Source: Chroococcidiopsis sp. CCMEE 29 (GTDB lineage Bacteria > Cyanobacteriota > Cyanobacteriia > Cyanobacteriales > Chroococcidiopsidaceae). Taken from it: a stretch of 64,000 nucleotides of DNA. The notes under the pieces were generated by a model. It searched no databases and was not told the DNA's origin. It saw nothing but the letters and a program-made list of their open reading frames with translations. The DNA is taken from the NCBI RefSeq assembly GCF_023558375.1, contig NZ_CP083761.1:2412001-2476000 (forward strand), given 5' to 3'. The position numbers were made by a program, and so were the translations under genes. Shown here piece after piece: positions 1 through 10,020 of the stretch. Each line of letters begins with the position of its first letter. The stretch's first letter is position 1.

Positions 1-1
1 A

Positions 2-1027
2 ACCGATCAGCTCGCACGGTGATTTCACCACCCGTGGGAAAGTAAGCATCCCGATTGGGTAAATCCGCAGTGTTTCAGAGCAGACAGCATTGAGATAGGG
101 TAATCGTAAAATAGCGCTCGCCTCTGGGTGATCTCCCAAGCAATCGAGTTCCTGTAGCAGTTTGTCACGCACCTTTGGCAACTTGTGAATCCAGTACAAT
201 GCCCAAGTGATAGCAGTTGCCGTAGTTTCGTGACCTGCGAGCAAGAGTGTCATCAACTCATCACGTAACTCCACATCCGTCATCAGCTCATCCGCCTGAT
301 CGCGAGCACACATTAGTAAGGCGAGGATGTCTGTGCGAGAGGAGTCGAGTTGGTCTCGGCGTTCCTGAATTTCAGCATAGAGAAGTTGGTCAATTTGCTG
401 CTTTTGACGTATAAAGCGACCCCACGGACTCAATGGGCCTAGATCCTGTCGCAGGATCGGAAAATAAAGCATGCTAACACTCAAGGGAGAACTCGTCACA
501 TTTAGCAGTGAATTGAGGAGTTCCTCCAACTGTTGGTAGCGCGGTCCTTCAGTTAAGCCAAACACAGCACGCAAGATCACCCGCAGGGAAATCGCTTGCA
601 TAGAATCTCGGACTGCAAAGGGTTGACCGATCTTCCATTGACTAATTATTTGCTCGGTGATGTTGCTAATCAACTCTCCATAAGTCCGCATCCGTTCTCC
701 ATGAAATGGGGGCATCAGTAGCTGGCGCTGACGCCGATGGCGATCGCCGCTCAGCGTGATCACAGAATGCTCTCCCAGAAAAGGCTGAAATAGTTGGTTT
801 AAGCTTGTATCACCGGGAGCGTCAAATTCTTTTGAATCTGAACTTAAAATCTGCTGAAGCGCTTGAGGATTGCTAACGAAAACAACAGGGGCAAAATTCT
901 TACTCAGTGGCACTGTGAATATGTCGCCATATTTACGGGCGCAGGCATCCATAAATGAAAATGGACGAGCAATCCAGTGGAGCATTTGCAGCAGTGGTAG
1001 CGTCTGCGGACCATTAGGTAGTGTCAT
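2..1027 (-). CDS. Cytochrome P450, CYP110-like (3' end outside window)
   Basis: Open minus-strand frame from the ATG at 1027 to the window edge, about 342 codons without a stop. The N-terminus has the proline-rich P450 hinge followed by a 'RKYGDIFTV' segment. The I-helix motif GHETTAT lies near 215-240 and the K-helix ExxR reads SETLR near 100. The haem-binding cysteine lies beyond the window. P450s of this type oxidise fatty acids, alkanes or terpenoids; the substrate cannot be read here. The CYP110 assignment rests on overall resemblance to cyanobacterial P450s and is less certain than the P450 call. Confidence 0.9.
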   Translation of the reverse strand, partial: MTLPNGPQTLPLLQMLHWIARPFSFMDACARKYGDIFTVPLSKNFAPVVFVSNPQALQQILSSDSKEFDAPGDTSLNQLFQPFLGEHSVITLSGDRHRRQRQLLMPPFHGERMRTYGELISNITEQIISQWKIGQPFAVRDSMQAISLRVILRAVFGLTEGPRYQQLEELLNSLLNVTSSPLSVSMLYFPILRQDLGPLSPWGRFIRQKQQIDQLLYAEIQERRDQLDSSRTDILALLMCARDQADELMTDVELRDELMTLLLAGHETTATAITWALYWIHKLPKVRDKLLQELDCLGDHPEASAILRLPYLNAVCSETLRIYPIGMLTFPRVVKSPCELIG

Positions 1028-1201
1028 AAAGCCTTTATACAGAAAGTTTTTTATTATTTATCACGAACCTAAGCTAGCAAAGGTACAAGCGGAAGGTGTA
1101 GCGCCTTTAACAAATCTACCCAAAGGGGATTTAGAGCCAGCAGCAATCTCAGTAAACTCTCGAAACAGCCCCTTACTAAACTTCTTAAAAATGCGATCGC
1201 T

Positions 1202-2464
1202 ATGCATGTAGATATTTATATTCTTGACCTGCTGGTTATTGGTCTCCTCTTGCTCCTGGTCACTTTAGGGTCAGGCTGGATTGCGCGATGGCCGCTTTCC
1301 TATGCCCAAATTTACTTACTTGTTGGGATCATTCTGGGTCCTTATGGTTTCCATCTGATTCAATTGCGACCTAACGCAGAGTTTCTGGAGCGGCTAACGG
1401 AATTTGTTGTGATTGTCTCTGTGTTTAGCTGCGGGCTCAAAATGAATCGCCCCCTAACTTTGCGTGCTTGGAATTCAACGGCACGGCTGATTGGTTTCCT
1501 GATGCCGATCTCCATCTTTGCGATTGCGGCAGTAGGTCATTGGCTGTTAGGGCTAGGTTGGGGAGCCGCCATTTTGCTGGGAGCAATTTTAGCACCAACC
1601 GATCCAGTATTAGCCTCAGATGTCCAGCTGACTAATATCAAAGATAGGGATGAGTTGCGATTTGCCTTAACCTCTGAAGGCGGGTTGAACGATGCGCTGG
1701 CCTTTCCGTTTGTCTATTTTGGGCTCCACTTGCTAGAGGATAGCAACTGGCAAAACTGGTTTAAACAATGGGTTGCTGTTGACTTAATCTGGGCGATCGC
1801 TGCTGGAATCGTCATGGGAATTCTAGTACCTAAGGCAATTGTTTGGATTGACCAGTACCTTCAGAAATTCCGTGCTATGGATGAGCTTTTGGAGGATTTC
1901 GTTGCCCTCAGTACTATTTTGCTGACCTATTCTTTAACAGAAGTTGTGAACGGTTATGGATTTATCGCCGTTTTTGTCGCCGGGATTGTGGTACAGCGTA
2001 GTTACCACGACCCAGAGAAGCAACATTCTCAGTTTGAATTCACGGAGCAAGTTGAAAAACTACTGGAGGTAGGAACCATTTTGCTACTAGGGTCTCTACT
2101 GCTAATTGAGCCGATGGTGCGATTTGCTGGTGACGCGCTTCTGGTAGCAGGATTATTGCTCTTTGTGATCCGACCTGTAGGAGCTTGGATCAGTACGATT
2201 GGCAATGGCTTTCCTCTGGAAAAGCGTTGGCTAATTGGCTGGTTTGGGATTCGAGGCGTCGGCTCCCTCTATTACCTTTCCTATGCCCTTGGAGAGCGCT
2301 TACAAGGGGAACAAGGTGAGCGGTTAGCTTGGATTATTTACATCACAGTTGTCATTTCCGTGATTCTGCATGGAATCAGTTCTACACCCTTAATGAACTG
2401 GTATGAAAGCAAATTTAGGAAACGCCGCAAGGCTAATACTGTAACCATGCCTGAGGAATCTTAA
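1202..2464 (+). CDS. CPA1-type sodium/proton antiporter
   Basis: 420-residue inner-membrane protein with about 12 hydrophobic segments. The family signature region reads LLGAILAPTDPVLAS followed by an SEGGLNDALAFPFVY block; the acidic ND pair is the expected ion-binding site of CPA1/NhaP antiporters. It should exchange cytoplasmic Na+ or K+ for H+. The short C-terminal tail (KFRKRRKANT) is basic and cytosolic. The start at 1202 lies just after a HIP1 octamer; another in-frame Met is not evident upstream. Divergent from the P450 gene with about 175 bp between them. A K+/H+ preference cannot be excluded. Confidence 0.88.
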   Translation: MHVDIYILDLLVIGLLLLLVTLGSGWIARWPLSYAQIYLLVGIILGPYGFHLIQLRPNAEFLERLTEFVVIVSVFSCGLKMNRPLTLRAWNSTARLIGFLMPISIFAIAAVGHWLLGLGWGAAILLGAILAPTDPVLASDVQLTNIKDRDELRFALTSEGGLNDALAFPFVYFGLHLLEDSNWQNWFKQWVAVDLIWAIAAGIVMGILVPKAIVWIDQYLQKFRAMDELLEDFVALSTILLTYSLTEVVNGYGFIAVFVAGIVVQRSYHDPEKQHSQFEFTEQVEKLLEVGTILLLGSLLLIEPMVRFAGDALLVAGLLLFVIRPVGAWISTIGNGFPLEKRWLIGWFGIRGVGSLYYLSYALGERLQGEQGERLAWIIYITVVISVILHGISSTPLMNWYESKFRKRRKANTVTMPEES

Positions 2465-2571
2465 TTTTCCAGCGTACATGGCTTGTCGAACAAGTGCCAT
2501 TGTTTTAATTTTGGGCTTAGCAACAGCCGTTGCCCTGCTTGAATCGTTGTATCTTTACACATTAATTCAAT

Positions 2572-2857
2572 TGACACTCCCCACGCATAGAATGTGGGGG
2601 ATTCTTGGTTCACTGAGCCACCTTGTCTAGACCTGTTGCCAAATCTAGATAGCGGGTGTTCTCTCCCCAAGCGTTTTCGTTCCCCAATGGCCTTGGGTAC
2701 GTTCTCAATCCTTTAGCCAAAACGTTTAGTGCCGCGTTTTCGTCGCGACAAAGTTCAGCCCCACAGGAACATTTATGCGTTCTGGTGCTGAGAGTTTTGT
2801 TGACTTGATTACCGCAAGACGAACAATTGACGCTGGTGTATTGGGGAGGTACAGCAA
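2572..2857 (-). pseudogene. TnpB 3' relic with IS605-type right end
   Basis: On the minus strand this encodes only the C-terminal zinc-ribbon and tail of a TnpB protein: CSSCG, then THKCSCGAELCRDENAALN, and a final NENAWGE block, with a stop at 2610-2612. Downstream is a short hairpin (CCCCCACATTCTATGCGTGGGG) and the end sequence GGAGTGTCAAT. The same end sequence occurs after the second TnpB copy near 49957. The catalytic RuvC acids before the zinc ribbon are missing, so it is inactive. It marks a former IS200/IS605 (IS1341-group) insertion. Confidence 0.85.
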
Positions 2858-3447
2858 TAGTTATCGGTAATAATCAACTGGCTGAACATACTAATAGGAA
2901 TACCTGCTGTAGCAAATTTATCATTCTTGGATCATTCCCGAGGTGGATGATTTTATACAAATGCTCTGAGAAAGTAACAAATAGTTTCTGATTCAGTGTC
3001 GGATTAGAGGGGCTGTAATGCTTGTTTATTTTTAGGCGATTTTACAGCTTAATTTCAGTTTGTCGCTGCTCACAGGATTACATAATTGGTAATTCTTAGC
3101 TTTTTAATCATCTTTCCCGTACTCGTTCGGTTTGTAAAGTGAAAAAATACCTTGGTTTGGGACGGAAAGTGAGCTTCAATACGTCTATCATCTGCCCTGG
3201 TAGACATTAGCTGGCGGCAATTTGTTTAGTATTTAATCATCAGGAAGAGCAACTACTAGATACATCCACCTCTAAGCAGAGTGAAGCCGCCCTTAAGGGT
3301 TGGAGCGCGGCTGTGCTGTCAATAACTTTAACTAGTCAGCAGGGTGGCAATCATCAGTGAGGAACTAATGAGAGCTAATGGGCGCTACCAAGAGGGATTC
3401 GCTGCACGAAGAAACATGCAAAGTAAAATCAAATATGAGCTTGAACA
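2858..3447. other. Intergenic region, 590 bp
   Basis: No convincing open frame. An imperfect inverted pair GCCGCCC...GAGCGCGGC lies near 3280-3315 and could form a hairpin. It presumably holds the promoter of the glycosyltransferase operon, but no clear -35/-10 pair was identified. Confidence 0.4.
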
Positions 3448-4815
3448 ATGAATAACAATAAAAAGAACTACCGCAAACTAGAACACAGCACGGAGGAAAA
3501 GGCTTGTATTAATAGTGGATATATTAGTAATCACGTTTCATCACCAAGCTTGCACTCTTCTAACACCCGCTTCAAATTTCTTGCAGCCTCTTCAAATCCA
3601 CCAGCTCTAGTCTGCCTGTCTCATTTGCGTTGGGACTTTGTGTACCAAAGACCTCAACATCTTCTCACCCGCTGTGCCAAAGAGCGACCTGTGTTCTTTA
3701 TCGAAGAGCCAATTTTTGGGTCTTATCCAGCTAGCCGAATGGAGATCAGCAGGCGGGAAAGTGGGGTCTGGGTTGTAGTGCCGCACTTACCAGAGGGCTT
3801 GAGTGCAGAGGCTGTTGCAGCCGCTCAACAACTGCTAATAGATGAACTATTTGCAGAGCAAGAGATTTACCAGTACATCCTGTGGTACTACACGCCGATG
3901 GCAATGTCTTTCACCCGCCATCTAAAGCCGATCGCAGTTGTCTACGACTGTATGGATGAGCTGTCGCTGTTCGCCGGAGCACCGCCAGCTTTGAAGAAGT
4001 GTGAAGCTGAACTGTTCAAGTGTGCAGACTTAGTATTTACGGGTGGACAGAGCCTTTACGAGAGCAAGGTAAACCAGCACCCAAACGTCTACGCCTTTCC
4101 CAGTAGCATTGACAGGGCGCACTTCGCACAGGCAAGAAACTTCACAGGAGAGCCAGCGGATCAAGCAGATATTCTCCATCCCCGTCTTGGGTTTTTTGGA
4201 GTGATAGATGAACGGATGGATCTTGACTTGCTCAGTGGCATCGCTCAAGCACGACCCGACTGGCATCTAGTTATTATTGGTCCAGTTGTCAAAATAGATC
4301 CAGCTATCCTGCCACGCCAAGAAAACATTCATTATCTAGGGGGCAAATCCTATCAAGAGCTGCCTACCTATGTTGCAGGCTGGAATGTGGCGTTGTTGCC
4401 GTTCGCGCATAACGAGTCAACGCGCTTCATTAGCCCCACCAAAACCCCAGAGTACCTCGCGGCTGGTAAGCCTGTCGTGTCTACCTCAATCCGTGACGTT
4501 GTTCGTCCCTACGGGCAGTTGGGTTTAGTACGGATTGCAGATACCGTTACCGAGTTTGTAGCAGCAACTGAGGAAGCGATGAATCAAAATCATGCGTCGA
4601 ATTGGCTTGCTCAGGTGGATGCGTTCCTGGCACAGACTTCTTGGGACTCCACTTGGGGGCGGATGATCCAACTGGTGGAATCTGCAATGAGCGATCGCGT
4701 TGGCTTAGCATCTGGGCAGGAGAATGGAATAATTGCCCCAGTTCAAGCTGCCAAACGTTCAGCCGTTAAGCGGTCAACCTCTATAGTTGCCAGCGACTTC
4801 GTTTCTAAAGATTAA
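3448..4815 (+). CDS. Glycosyltransferase (GT-B type), first gene of a sugar operon
   Basis: 455 residues. The first ~45 residues are polar and unlike the family; the conserved part starts at LVCLSHLRWDFVYQRPQHLL, typical of cyanobacterial glycosyltransferases paired with UDP-galactopyranose mutase. Further landmarks are VVYDCMDELS, FTGGQSLYESK, and a C-terminal STKTPEYLAAGKPVVST block that matches the nucleotide-sugar binding part of GT4-like enzymes. The next gene begins 17 bp downstream, so the two are likely co-transcribed. It probably adds a sugar, plausibly galactofuranose, to a surface polysaccharide; donor and acceptor are inferred. A downstream start near residue 45 is possible. Confidence 0.82.
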   Translation: MNNNKKNYRKLEHSTEEKACINSGYISNHVSSPSLHSSNTRFKFLAASSNPPALVCLSHLRWDFVYQRPQHLLTRCAKERPVFFIEEPIFGSYPASRMEISRRESGVWVVVPHLPEGLSAEAVAAAQQLLIDELFAEQEIYQYILWYYTPMAMSFTRHLKPIAVVYDCMDELSLFAGAPPALKKCEAELFKCADLVFTGGQSLYESKVNQHPNVYAFPSSIDRAHFAQARNFTGEPADQADILHPRLGFFGVIDERMDLDLLSGIAQARPDWHLVIIGPVVKIDPAILPRQENIHYLGGKSYQELPTYVAGWNVALLPFAHNESTRFISPTKTPEYLAAGKPVVSTSIRDVVRPYGQLGLVRIADTVTEFVAATEEAMNQNHASNWLAQVDAFLAQTSWDSTWGRMIQLVESAMSDRVGLASGQENGIIAPVQAAKRSAVKRSTSIVASDFVSKD

Positions 4816-4831
4816 AAGGCGGAATCATCAA

Positions 4832-5974
4832 ATGTTCGATTACCTAATAGTGGGAGCAGGGTTTGCTGGAAGTGTCTTAGCAGAGCGACTAGCAACACAA
4901 GCTGGCAAGAAGATCCTGATAGTTGACACGCGATCGCACATCGGCGGCAACGCCTACGATCACTACAACGAGGAAGGCATCCTTGTCCACAGATACGGTC
5001 CACATATCTTTCACACCAACTCCCGCGAAGTCTTCGAGTACCTATCACAATTCACTCAGTGGCGCTCCTACGAACACCGGGTACTTGCCAGTGTAGACGG
5101 ACAACTGGTGCCGATCCCGATTAACCTCGACACCGTTAATCGACTGTACGGATTGAAGCTCACCTCATTTGAGCTAGAAGAATTTTTTGCCTCAGTAGCG
5201 GAGCCCAAAGACTACATCCGCACCTCAGAGGATGTAGTAGTCAGCAAAGTCGGCAGAGAACTGTACGAAAAGTTCTTCCGTGGGTACACCCGCAAGCAAT
5301 GGGACATCGATCCATCAGAATTAGACAAGTCAGTCACAGCTCGGGTGCCAACGCGAACCAACCGGGATGACCGTTATTTCACCGATACCTATCAGGCAAT
5401 GCCACTGTACGGCTATACTCGCATGTTCGAGAAGATGCTGTCGCAGCCGAACATCAAGATCATGCTCAACACCGATTATCGGGAAATCATCGAGGTGATT
5501 CCCTACCGGGAGATGATTTACACCGGTCCAGTCGATCAGTTCTTCGACTACCGCTACGGCAAGCTACCTTACCGTTCGCTGGAGTTTAAGCACGAGACGA
5601 TTAACACACCGGTGCATCAACCAGTGGCAGTAGTCAACTATCCTAACCAGCATCTATACACCCGGGTGACGGAGTTCAAATACCTGACTGGGCAGGAGCA
5701 TCCAAAAACGAGCATTGTCTACGAGTACCCACGGGAGTCAGGAGATCCTTACTACCCGGTACCGCGTCCAGAAAATGCGGAACTCTACAAGAAATATAAG
5801 GAGCTAGCTAATGCAACGACTGGGGTGCATTTTGTCGGGCGGCTGGCAACTTACAAGTATTACAACATGGATCAGGTTGTGGCTCAGGCATTGACGCTAT
5901 ACACTAATCTCGCAGCCCGTAGTAGTTGGAACATAGAGGAGAATGAACATGCTCTCGCAGCCACCGCATCTTGA
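4832..5974 (+). CDS. glf: UDP-galactopyranose mutase
   Basis: Flavoenzyme converting UDP-galactopyranose to UDP-galactofuranose in the cytoplasm. The start at 4832 puts the FAD-binding motif GAGFAGSVLAERLA at residues 8-21 and is preceded by AAGGCGGAAT. Other family landmarks are IGGNAYDH, GPHIFHT, YTRKQWDIDPSEL, and the C-terminal YKYYNMDQVVAQAL block. Length 380 residues is normal. Its 3' end overlaps the next gene by about 30 bp, showing tight coupling. Confidence 0.95.
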   Translation: MFDYLIVGAGFAGSVLAERLATQAGKKILIVDTRSHIGGNAYDHYNEEGILVHRYGPHIFHTNSREVFEYLSQFTQWRSYEHRVLASVDGQLVPIPINLDTVNRLYGLKLTSFELEEFFASVAEPKDYIRTSEDVVVSKVGRELYEKFFRGYTRKQWDIDPSELDKSVTARVPTRTNRDDRYFTDTYQAMPLYGYTRMFEKMLSQPNIKIMLNTDYREIIEVIPYREMIYTGPVDQFFDYRYGKLPYRSLEFKHETINTPVHQPVAVVNYPNQHLYTRVTEFKYLTGQEHPKTSIVYEYPRESGDPYYPVPRPENAELYKKYKELANATTGVHFVGRLATYKYYNMDQVVAQALTLYTNLAARSSWNIEENEHALAATAS

Positions 5975-8147
5975 GCTATGGGCGGGAGTGGAATGCACGG
6001 TTAACCGCGTTGGGGATCAGTATTTTGACCAACTAGAGCGAAATGGTCATGCAACACGCCTGGATGACCTCGATCTATTTGCTCAGTTGGGAGTACGTAC
6101 CATGCGCTACCCTGTGCTGTGGGAACGTACCGCACCGGATGGACTAGAATCGGCTAACTGGTCCTGGACAGATGAGCGACTTGGAAGGATGCGCGAACTT
6201 GGCATCCGCCCAATTATCGGCTTAGTACACCACGGCAGCGGTCCTCGCCATACCAGCCTCATCGATCCGGCTTTCGCTGAAGGACTAGCTAGCTTCGCTC
6301 AGGCGGTTGCCGAGCGCTATCCGTGGGTGGAGAATTATACGCCTGTCAATGAACCATTGACTACCGCACGCTTTAGCGGACTGTATGGTCATTGGTATCC
6401 TCATGGTCGTGACGATTTGACCTTTATGCGGGCGTTGCTAACACAATGCCGTGCTACCGTCCTCTCGATGCAGGCAATCCGTAAAGTAAACCCCACGGCG
6501 CAACTGGTGCAGACTGAGGATTTGGGTAAGACTTTCAGCACGCCGTTACTAGCCTACCAAGCAGAACTTGAGAACCAGCGCCGTTGGCTGAGCTTCGATC
6601 TACTATGCGGTCACGTTAATCGTGACCACCCGCTGTGGGGCTACCTGCTCGCTTCGGGAATCAGTGAGACCGAATTTGAGGTGTTCCTCGATCATCCCTG
6701 CCCACCAGACGTGATGGGGATTAACCACTACGTGACGAGCGATCGCTTCCTGGACGAGCGGCTCGAATACTACCCATCCTGGGCACATGGGGGCAATGGG
6801 AGGCACAAGTATGCAGACGTAGAGGCAGTACGTGCCCGTGCTGAAGGTCTAGCTGAACCACAACTGCTGCTGAAAGAGGCATGGGAACGTTACGGGATAC
6901 CGATAGCTATCACCGAGGCACACCTCGGCTCCACCCGCGAGGAGCAACTGCGCTGGTTAAAGGAGAAGTGGGATGCGGCACAGAATCTGCAACACGAGGG
7001 CGTGGACCTACGTGCCGTCACAGTCTGGTCTCTGCTTGGTGCCTACGACTGGAATACCCTGGTAACTGCACTCCGAGGTCACTACGAGCCGGGTGTGTTC
7101 GACCTGCGATCGCCGCGTCCGCGTCCTACAGCGCTTGCCGGAATGGTACGCGATTTAGCACATGGGAAGATACCCGCTCACCCTGTTCTCGATAGCCCAG
7201 GGTGGTGGCGTCGGCCCGAGCGGCTGACGTATGGACCAGTACCTTGGGCAGGGCAAGCAGGGGGAGCAGGGGAAGAACTTACCCCTCGCCCCTCATTGGT
7301 GCGCCCAATTTTAATTGCGGGAGCGACAGGGACGCTCGGGAGCGCTTTTGCCCGACTGTGCGAATTTCGGGGTATTTCCTATCAGCTTTTGACACGTAAA
7401 GAAATGGACATTGCTAACCCGGCGTCAGTGGATACAGCATTAACCGAGTTACAGCCGTGGGCAGTTATCAATGCCGCTGGGTATGTGCGTGTGGACGATG
7501 CTGAGCGCGAAGTGGATGCGTGCCTTCGTGTGAACGCGGATGGTCCGGCAATTCTAGCCGAGAGCTGTGCTCGGCAGGGAGTGGCGCTGCTCACTTTCTC
7601 ATCGGATCTCGTCTTCGATGGAACTTCACTTTCACCCTATGTAGAGAGCGATACTGTTGCGCCCCTGAATGTGTATGGACGCAGCAAGGCCGAGGCGGAG
7701 GAAAGGGTCTTAAAAGCCTGTCCATCGGCGCTTGTGATCCGCACCAGCGCCTTTTTTGGACCATGGGACAACTACAACTTCCTCACAATTGCATTACGCA
7801 CGCTGGCTGCGGGGCATCCATTCCTTGCTGCTGAAGATGCGACTGTTTCGCCCACCTATGTTCCCGATCTTGTGCATACCAGCCTTGATTTATTAATTGA
7901 CGGGGAATGCGGTGTGTGGCACCTCGCCAATCCTGGTGCGATCGCTTGGGCTGACCTAGCGTGTTTGGTCGCACAGCAAGCTGGTTTGGACGCGACGCGC
8001 GTTTGCCCAGTCCCCACCCATACCCTTGGGCTGGCTGCCCCTCGCCCCTCTTACAGCGTTCTCGGTAGCGAGCGTGGTGTGCTCCTCCCATCCCTGGAAA
8101 ATGCGATCGCCCGCTACTTCCATGAGTGCGAGTTCGTCGACCAGTAA
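5943..8147 (+). CDS. Fusion: GH1-like glycosidase + RmlD-type sugar-nucleotide reductase
   Basis: 734 residues in two domains. Residues ~10-420 resemble a GH1-like (beta/alpha)8 glycosidase, with PVNEPL as the acid/base glutamate and AITEAHLG as the likely nucleophile region. Residues ~450-730 are an SDR-type dTDP-4-dehydrorhamnose reductase (RmlD): GATGTLGSAFA nucleotide site, DIANPASVD, and the catalytic YGRSKAE. The linker (about 435-450) is encoded by a GC-rich repeat of GCAGGGGGAGCAGGGG type. The start may be 5949 rather than 5943, because GAGGA is better spaced from it. Position after the transferase and glf suggests surface-glycan synthesis or remodelling; no substrate can be named. 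Confidence 0.85.
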   Translation: MNMLSQPPHLELWAGVECTVNRVGDQYFDQLERNGHATRLDDLDLFAQLGVRTMRYPVLWERTAPDGLESANWSWTDERLGRMRELGIRPIIGLVHHGSGPRHTSLIDPAFAEGLASFAQAVAERYPWVENYTPVNEPLTTARFSGLYGHWYPHGRDDLTFMRALLTQCRATVLSMQAIRKVNPTAQLVQTEDLGKTFSTPLLAYQAELENQRRWLSFDLLCGHVNRDHPLWGYLLASGISETEFEVFLDHPCPPDVMGINHYVTSDRFLDERLEYYPSWAHGGNGRHKYADVEAVRARAEGLAEPQLLLKEAWERYGIPIAITEAHLGSTREEQLRWLKEKWDAAQNLQHEGVDLRAVTVWSLLGAYDWNTLVTALRGHYEPGVFDLRSPRPRPTALAGMVRDLAHGKIPAHPVLDSPGWWRRPERLTYGPVPWAGQAGGAGEELTPRPSLVRPILIAGATGTLGSAFARLCEFRGISYQLLTRKEMDIANPASVDTALTELQPWAVINAAGYVRVDDAEREVDACLRVNADGPAILAESCARQGVALLTFSSDLVFDGTSLSPYVESDTVAPLNVYGRSKAEAEERVLKACPSALVIRTSAFFGPWDNYNFLTIALRTLAAGHPFLAAEDATVSPTYVPDLVHTSLDLLIDGECGVWHLANPGAIAWADLACLVAQQAGLDATRVCPVPTHTLGLAAPRPSYSVLGSERGVLLPSLENAIARYFHECEFVDQ

Positions 8148-8278
8148 CAGCAATTCTATGGGTGCTTGCACAGAATTTTGGGCGCCGTTGAACCACAGGC
8201 AGATCCGGCTAAACTTAGTCCATGATGATGTCGAAACGATTATAAATTGAAGCGGAGTTTCCGTCAGGTTTTATTCAT

Positions 8279-8932
8279 TCATGAGTTAGTTGATTCGGTA
8301 AAGACTACCTCATGAAGCGACATTTGAAATTCATTATTAGCAAGCGATCGCATCTCCCTAAGAGGTTCAGCCATTGGCGGATTTGCATTCATCTTGGCAT
8401 ATAGCTCTTGAGAGCTCCACAGCCCATAATTAATGGCACGAGCACCATCTAGCGAGCGATGAAAGTGAGTAGTGATTAATCCAGCTTGTCCTGAGATTTG
8501 CCGGATCGCTTCTGCGGTAGCTTCCAAAAAGCGAGATTGATTGGCAGGATTTTTTAGTTTGAAAATACCGAAGTTGATCAGTTCACGCATATTTGCTGCA
8601 ATCTGCATTTCACTATCAGCTGGTTCGCTGATAAAAATCTCGTAGAGATGAGAATCTGGAGTAAAAAAGCCCGTGATTTGAGTGGCTAGGGCAATGTCTC
8701 GATTGCTGATGTATGCTTCGTAATTGGCTTGGCTTTGCCACTGCACATAATTGACAACACGTAACCCATCTAAGCTGCGATGAATTGCGTTAGCAACATA
8801 TCCGGGCTGTTGTTTAAGAATGTTTTGAGTGTACGCTATCAAACTATCTACTAATAACCACTGCTGAGCTGCCTGCGTGACAAAAATATCCAACTCTGCC
8901 AAAACTGGATTGTCCTTAAAAACGTTGAGCAT
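8279..8932 (-). CDS. Tandem ABM-domain (antibiotic biosynthesis monooxygenase-like) protein
   Basis: 217 residues made of two ferredoxin-like ABM repeats. Each carries the pattern Q-PGY/AGL ... IHRSLDG or FHRSLDG ... V/INYxxW, at about residues 40-65 and 145-170. ABM proteins are small cofactor-free oxygenases or haem/quinone-handling proteins in the cytoplasm. The gene lies 124 bp downstream of an AraC regulator on the same strand, which may control it. Function within the family is not predictable. Confidence 0.8.
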   Translation of the reverse strand: MLNVFKDNPVLAELDIFVTQAAQQWLLVDSLIAYTQNILKQQPGYVANAIHRSLDGLRVVNYVQWQSQANYEAYISNRDIALATQITGFFTPDSHLYEIFISEPADSEMQIAANMRELINFGIFKLKNPANQSRFLEATAEAIRQISGQAGLITTHFHRSLDGARAINYGLWSSQELYAKMNANPPMAEPLREMRSLANNEFQMSLHEVVFTESTNS

Positions 8933-9056
8933 TAGAGAATTCCCTGCCGTTAACTCTGCGTTGGTTAGTTCAGAATCAAAGTAAACTATTCAACTAACGA
9001 TATAAAGTCCTTCTGCTAGGGTATATCCGGTTTTTGCAGATTTTAGTAGATTCTTG

Positions 9057-9932
9057 CTACTGATTGCAGAATTGCTTTGGCGTGACTCCTGTGAGGCGCT
9101 TGAAGTGTCTGCCAAATTGACTTTGGCTAGCAAACCCAACTTGCAGGGCAATATTCGCAATACTCAGCTGACCCTGTAATAGTAATTCCTGAGCACGTTC
9201 AATCCGGCATTTAATCAGGTACTGATAGGGAGAATAGCCTGTAGACTGTTTGAACAGTCGAGCAAAGTAATATTGACTCATACCGAGTTCTGCGGCGATC
9301 GCTGCCAATGACACATCTACTGCTAAATGGGCTTGGATGTAATCAATCGCTTGTTGTAGTTTATGTTTGGGCAAACCACCTACATAATCTTGAATGTTCT
9401 GCTTGCGTGTTGGGTAACGTCGCAATAGATGAACGGCTAACGCGTTTGCCATTGATTCAGCGTAGAGGCGATCGCTCAATCCATTCACTTCAAGTTCTGA
9501 TTTGAGTGTTAAACCAATTTGTTGGATTAGGGGATCGCGGATCTTAAGCTGGGGTACAATTTCGACTTGCTTGGCATCAACGGCTTCGTATACAGCAGAG
9601 GCAAACAGTTTGGGTTCAAGGCGAAGTAACAGAAACTCCGCCTCGTTGTCCCAAGCTAATTTACGATGGAGATAGGGTGGCGAAATCATAATATCGCCTT
9701 CAGTCAGAAATTGGTTGATACGTTGCCCGTCTGCCGTCCGTTCTAATTGAATCGGCTGTCCCAGATGAATACTGAGTAGGTAATTAGGAAGACAACACTC
9801 AGATGACTCATTCGCAGGCTGAAGATGCCGTTCAACGCGAACAATATCCGCAACGACTGCTTGACTCCATAAGATAGGTGATCGCGGCACAACCTGCTTG
9901 AAAACATTTCTCAGGGTGAAGTCCTGGCTCAT
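9057..9932 (-). CDS. AraC-family transcriptional regulator
   Basis: 291 residues. The N-terminal ~170 residues form an effector-binding half with no specific match. The C-terminal ~100 residues are the two-HTH AraC domain: DVSLAAIAAELGMSQYYFARLFKQSTGYSP and IANIALQVGFASQSQFGRHFKRLTGVTP. It likely regulates the ABM-domain gene downstream on the same strand. A decayed relative lies at 41220-41766. Confidence 0.92.
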   Translation of the reverse strand: MSQDFTLRNVFKQVVPRSPILWSQAVVADIVRVERHLQPANESSECCLPNYLLSIHLGQPIQLERTADGQRINQFLTEGDIMISPPYLHRKLAWDNEAEFLLLRLEPKLFASAVYEAVDAKQVEIVPQLKIRDPLIQQIGLTLKSELEVNGLSDRLYAESMANALAVHLLRRYPTRKQNIQDYVGGLPKHKLQQAIDYIQAHLAVDVSLAAIAAELGMSQYYFARLFKQSTGYSPYQYLIKCRIERAQELLLQGQLSIANIALQVGFASQSQFGRHFKRLTGVTPKQFCNQ

Positions 9933-10020
9933 CTACTCTCTCCAAAAAGGGGCTAGGGATTAAGGAAACACAGATATTCATATTAGAGAGAAACAGCTCA
10001 GACAATGCGAGGTTGAATAG

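Noticed and set aside
870-1211. 113-codon plus-strand frame
   Set aside because: It lies antisense to the P450 start and has no family resemblance; composition is that of a shadow.
7783-8196. 137-codon minus-strand frame
   Set aside because: Antisense shadow of the RmlD-like domain.
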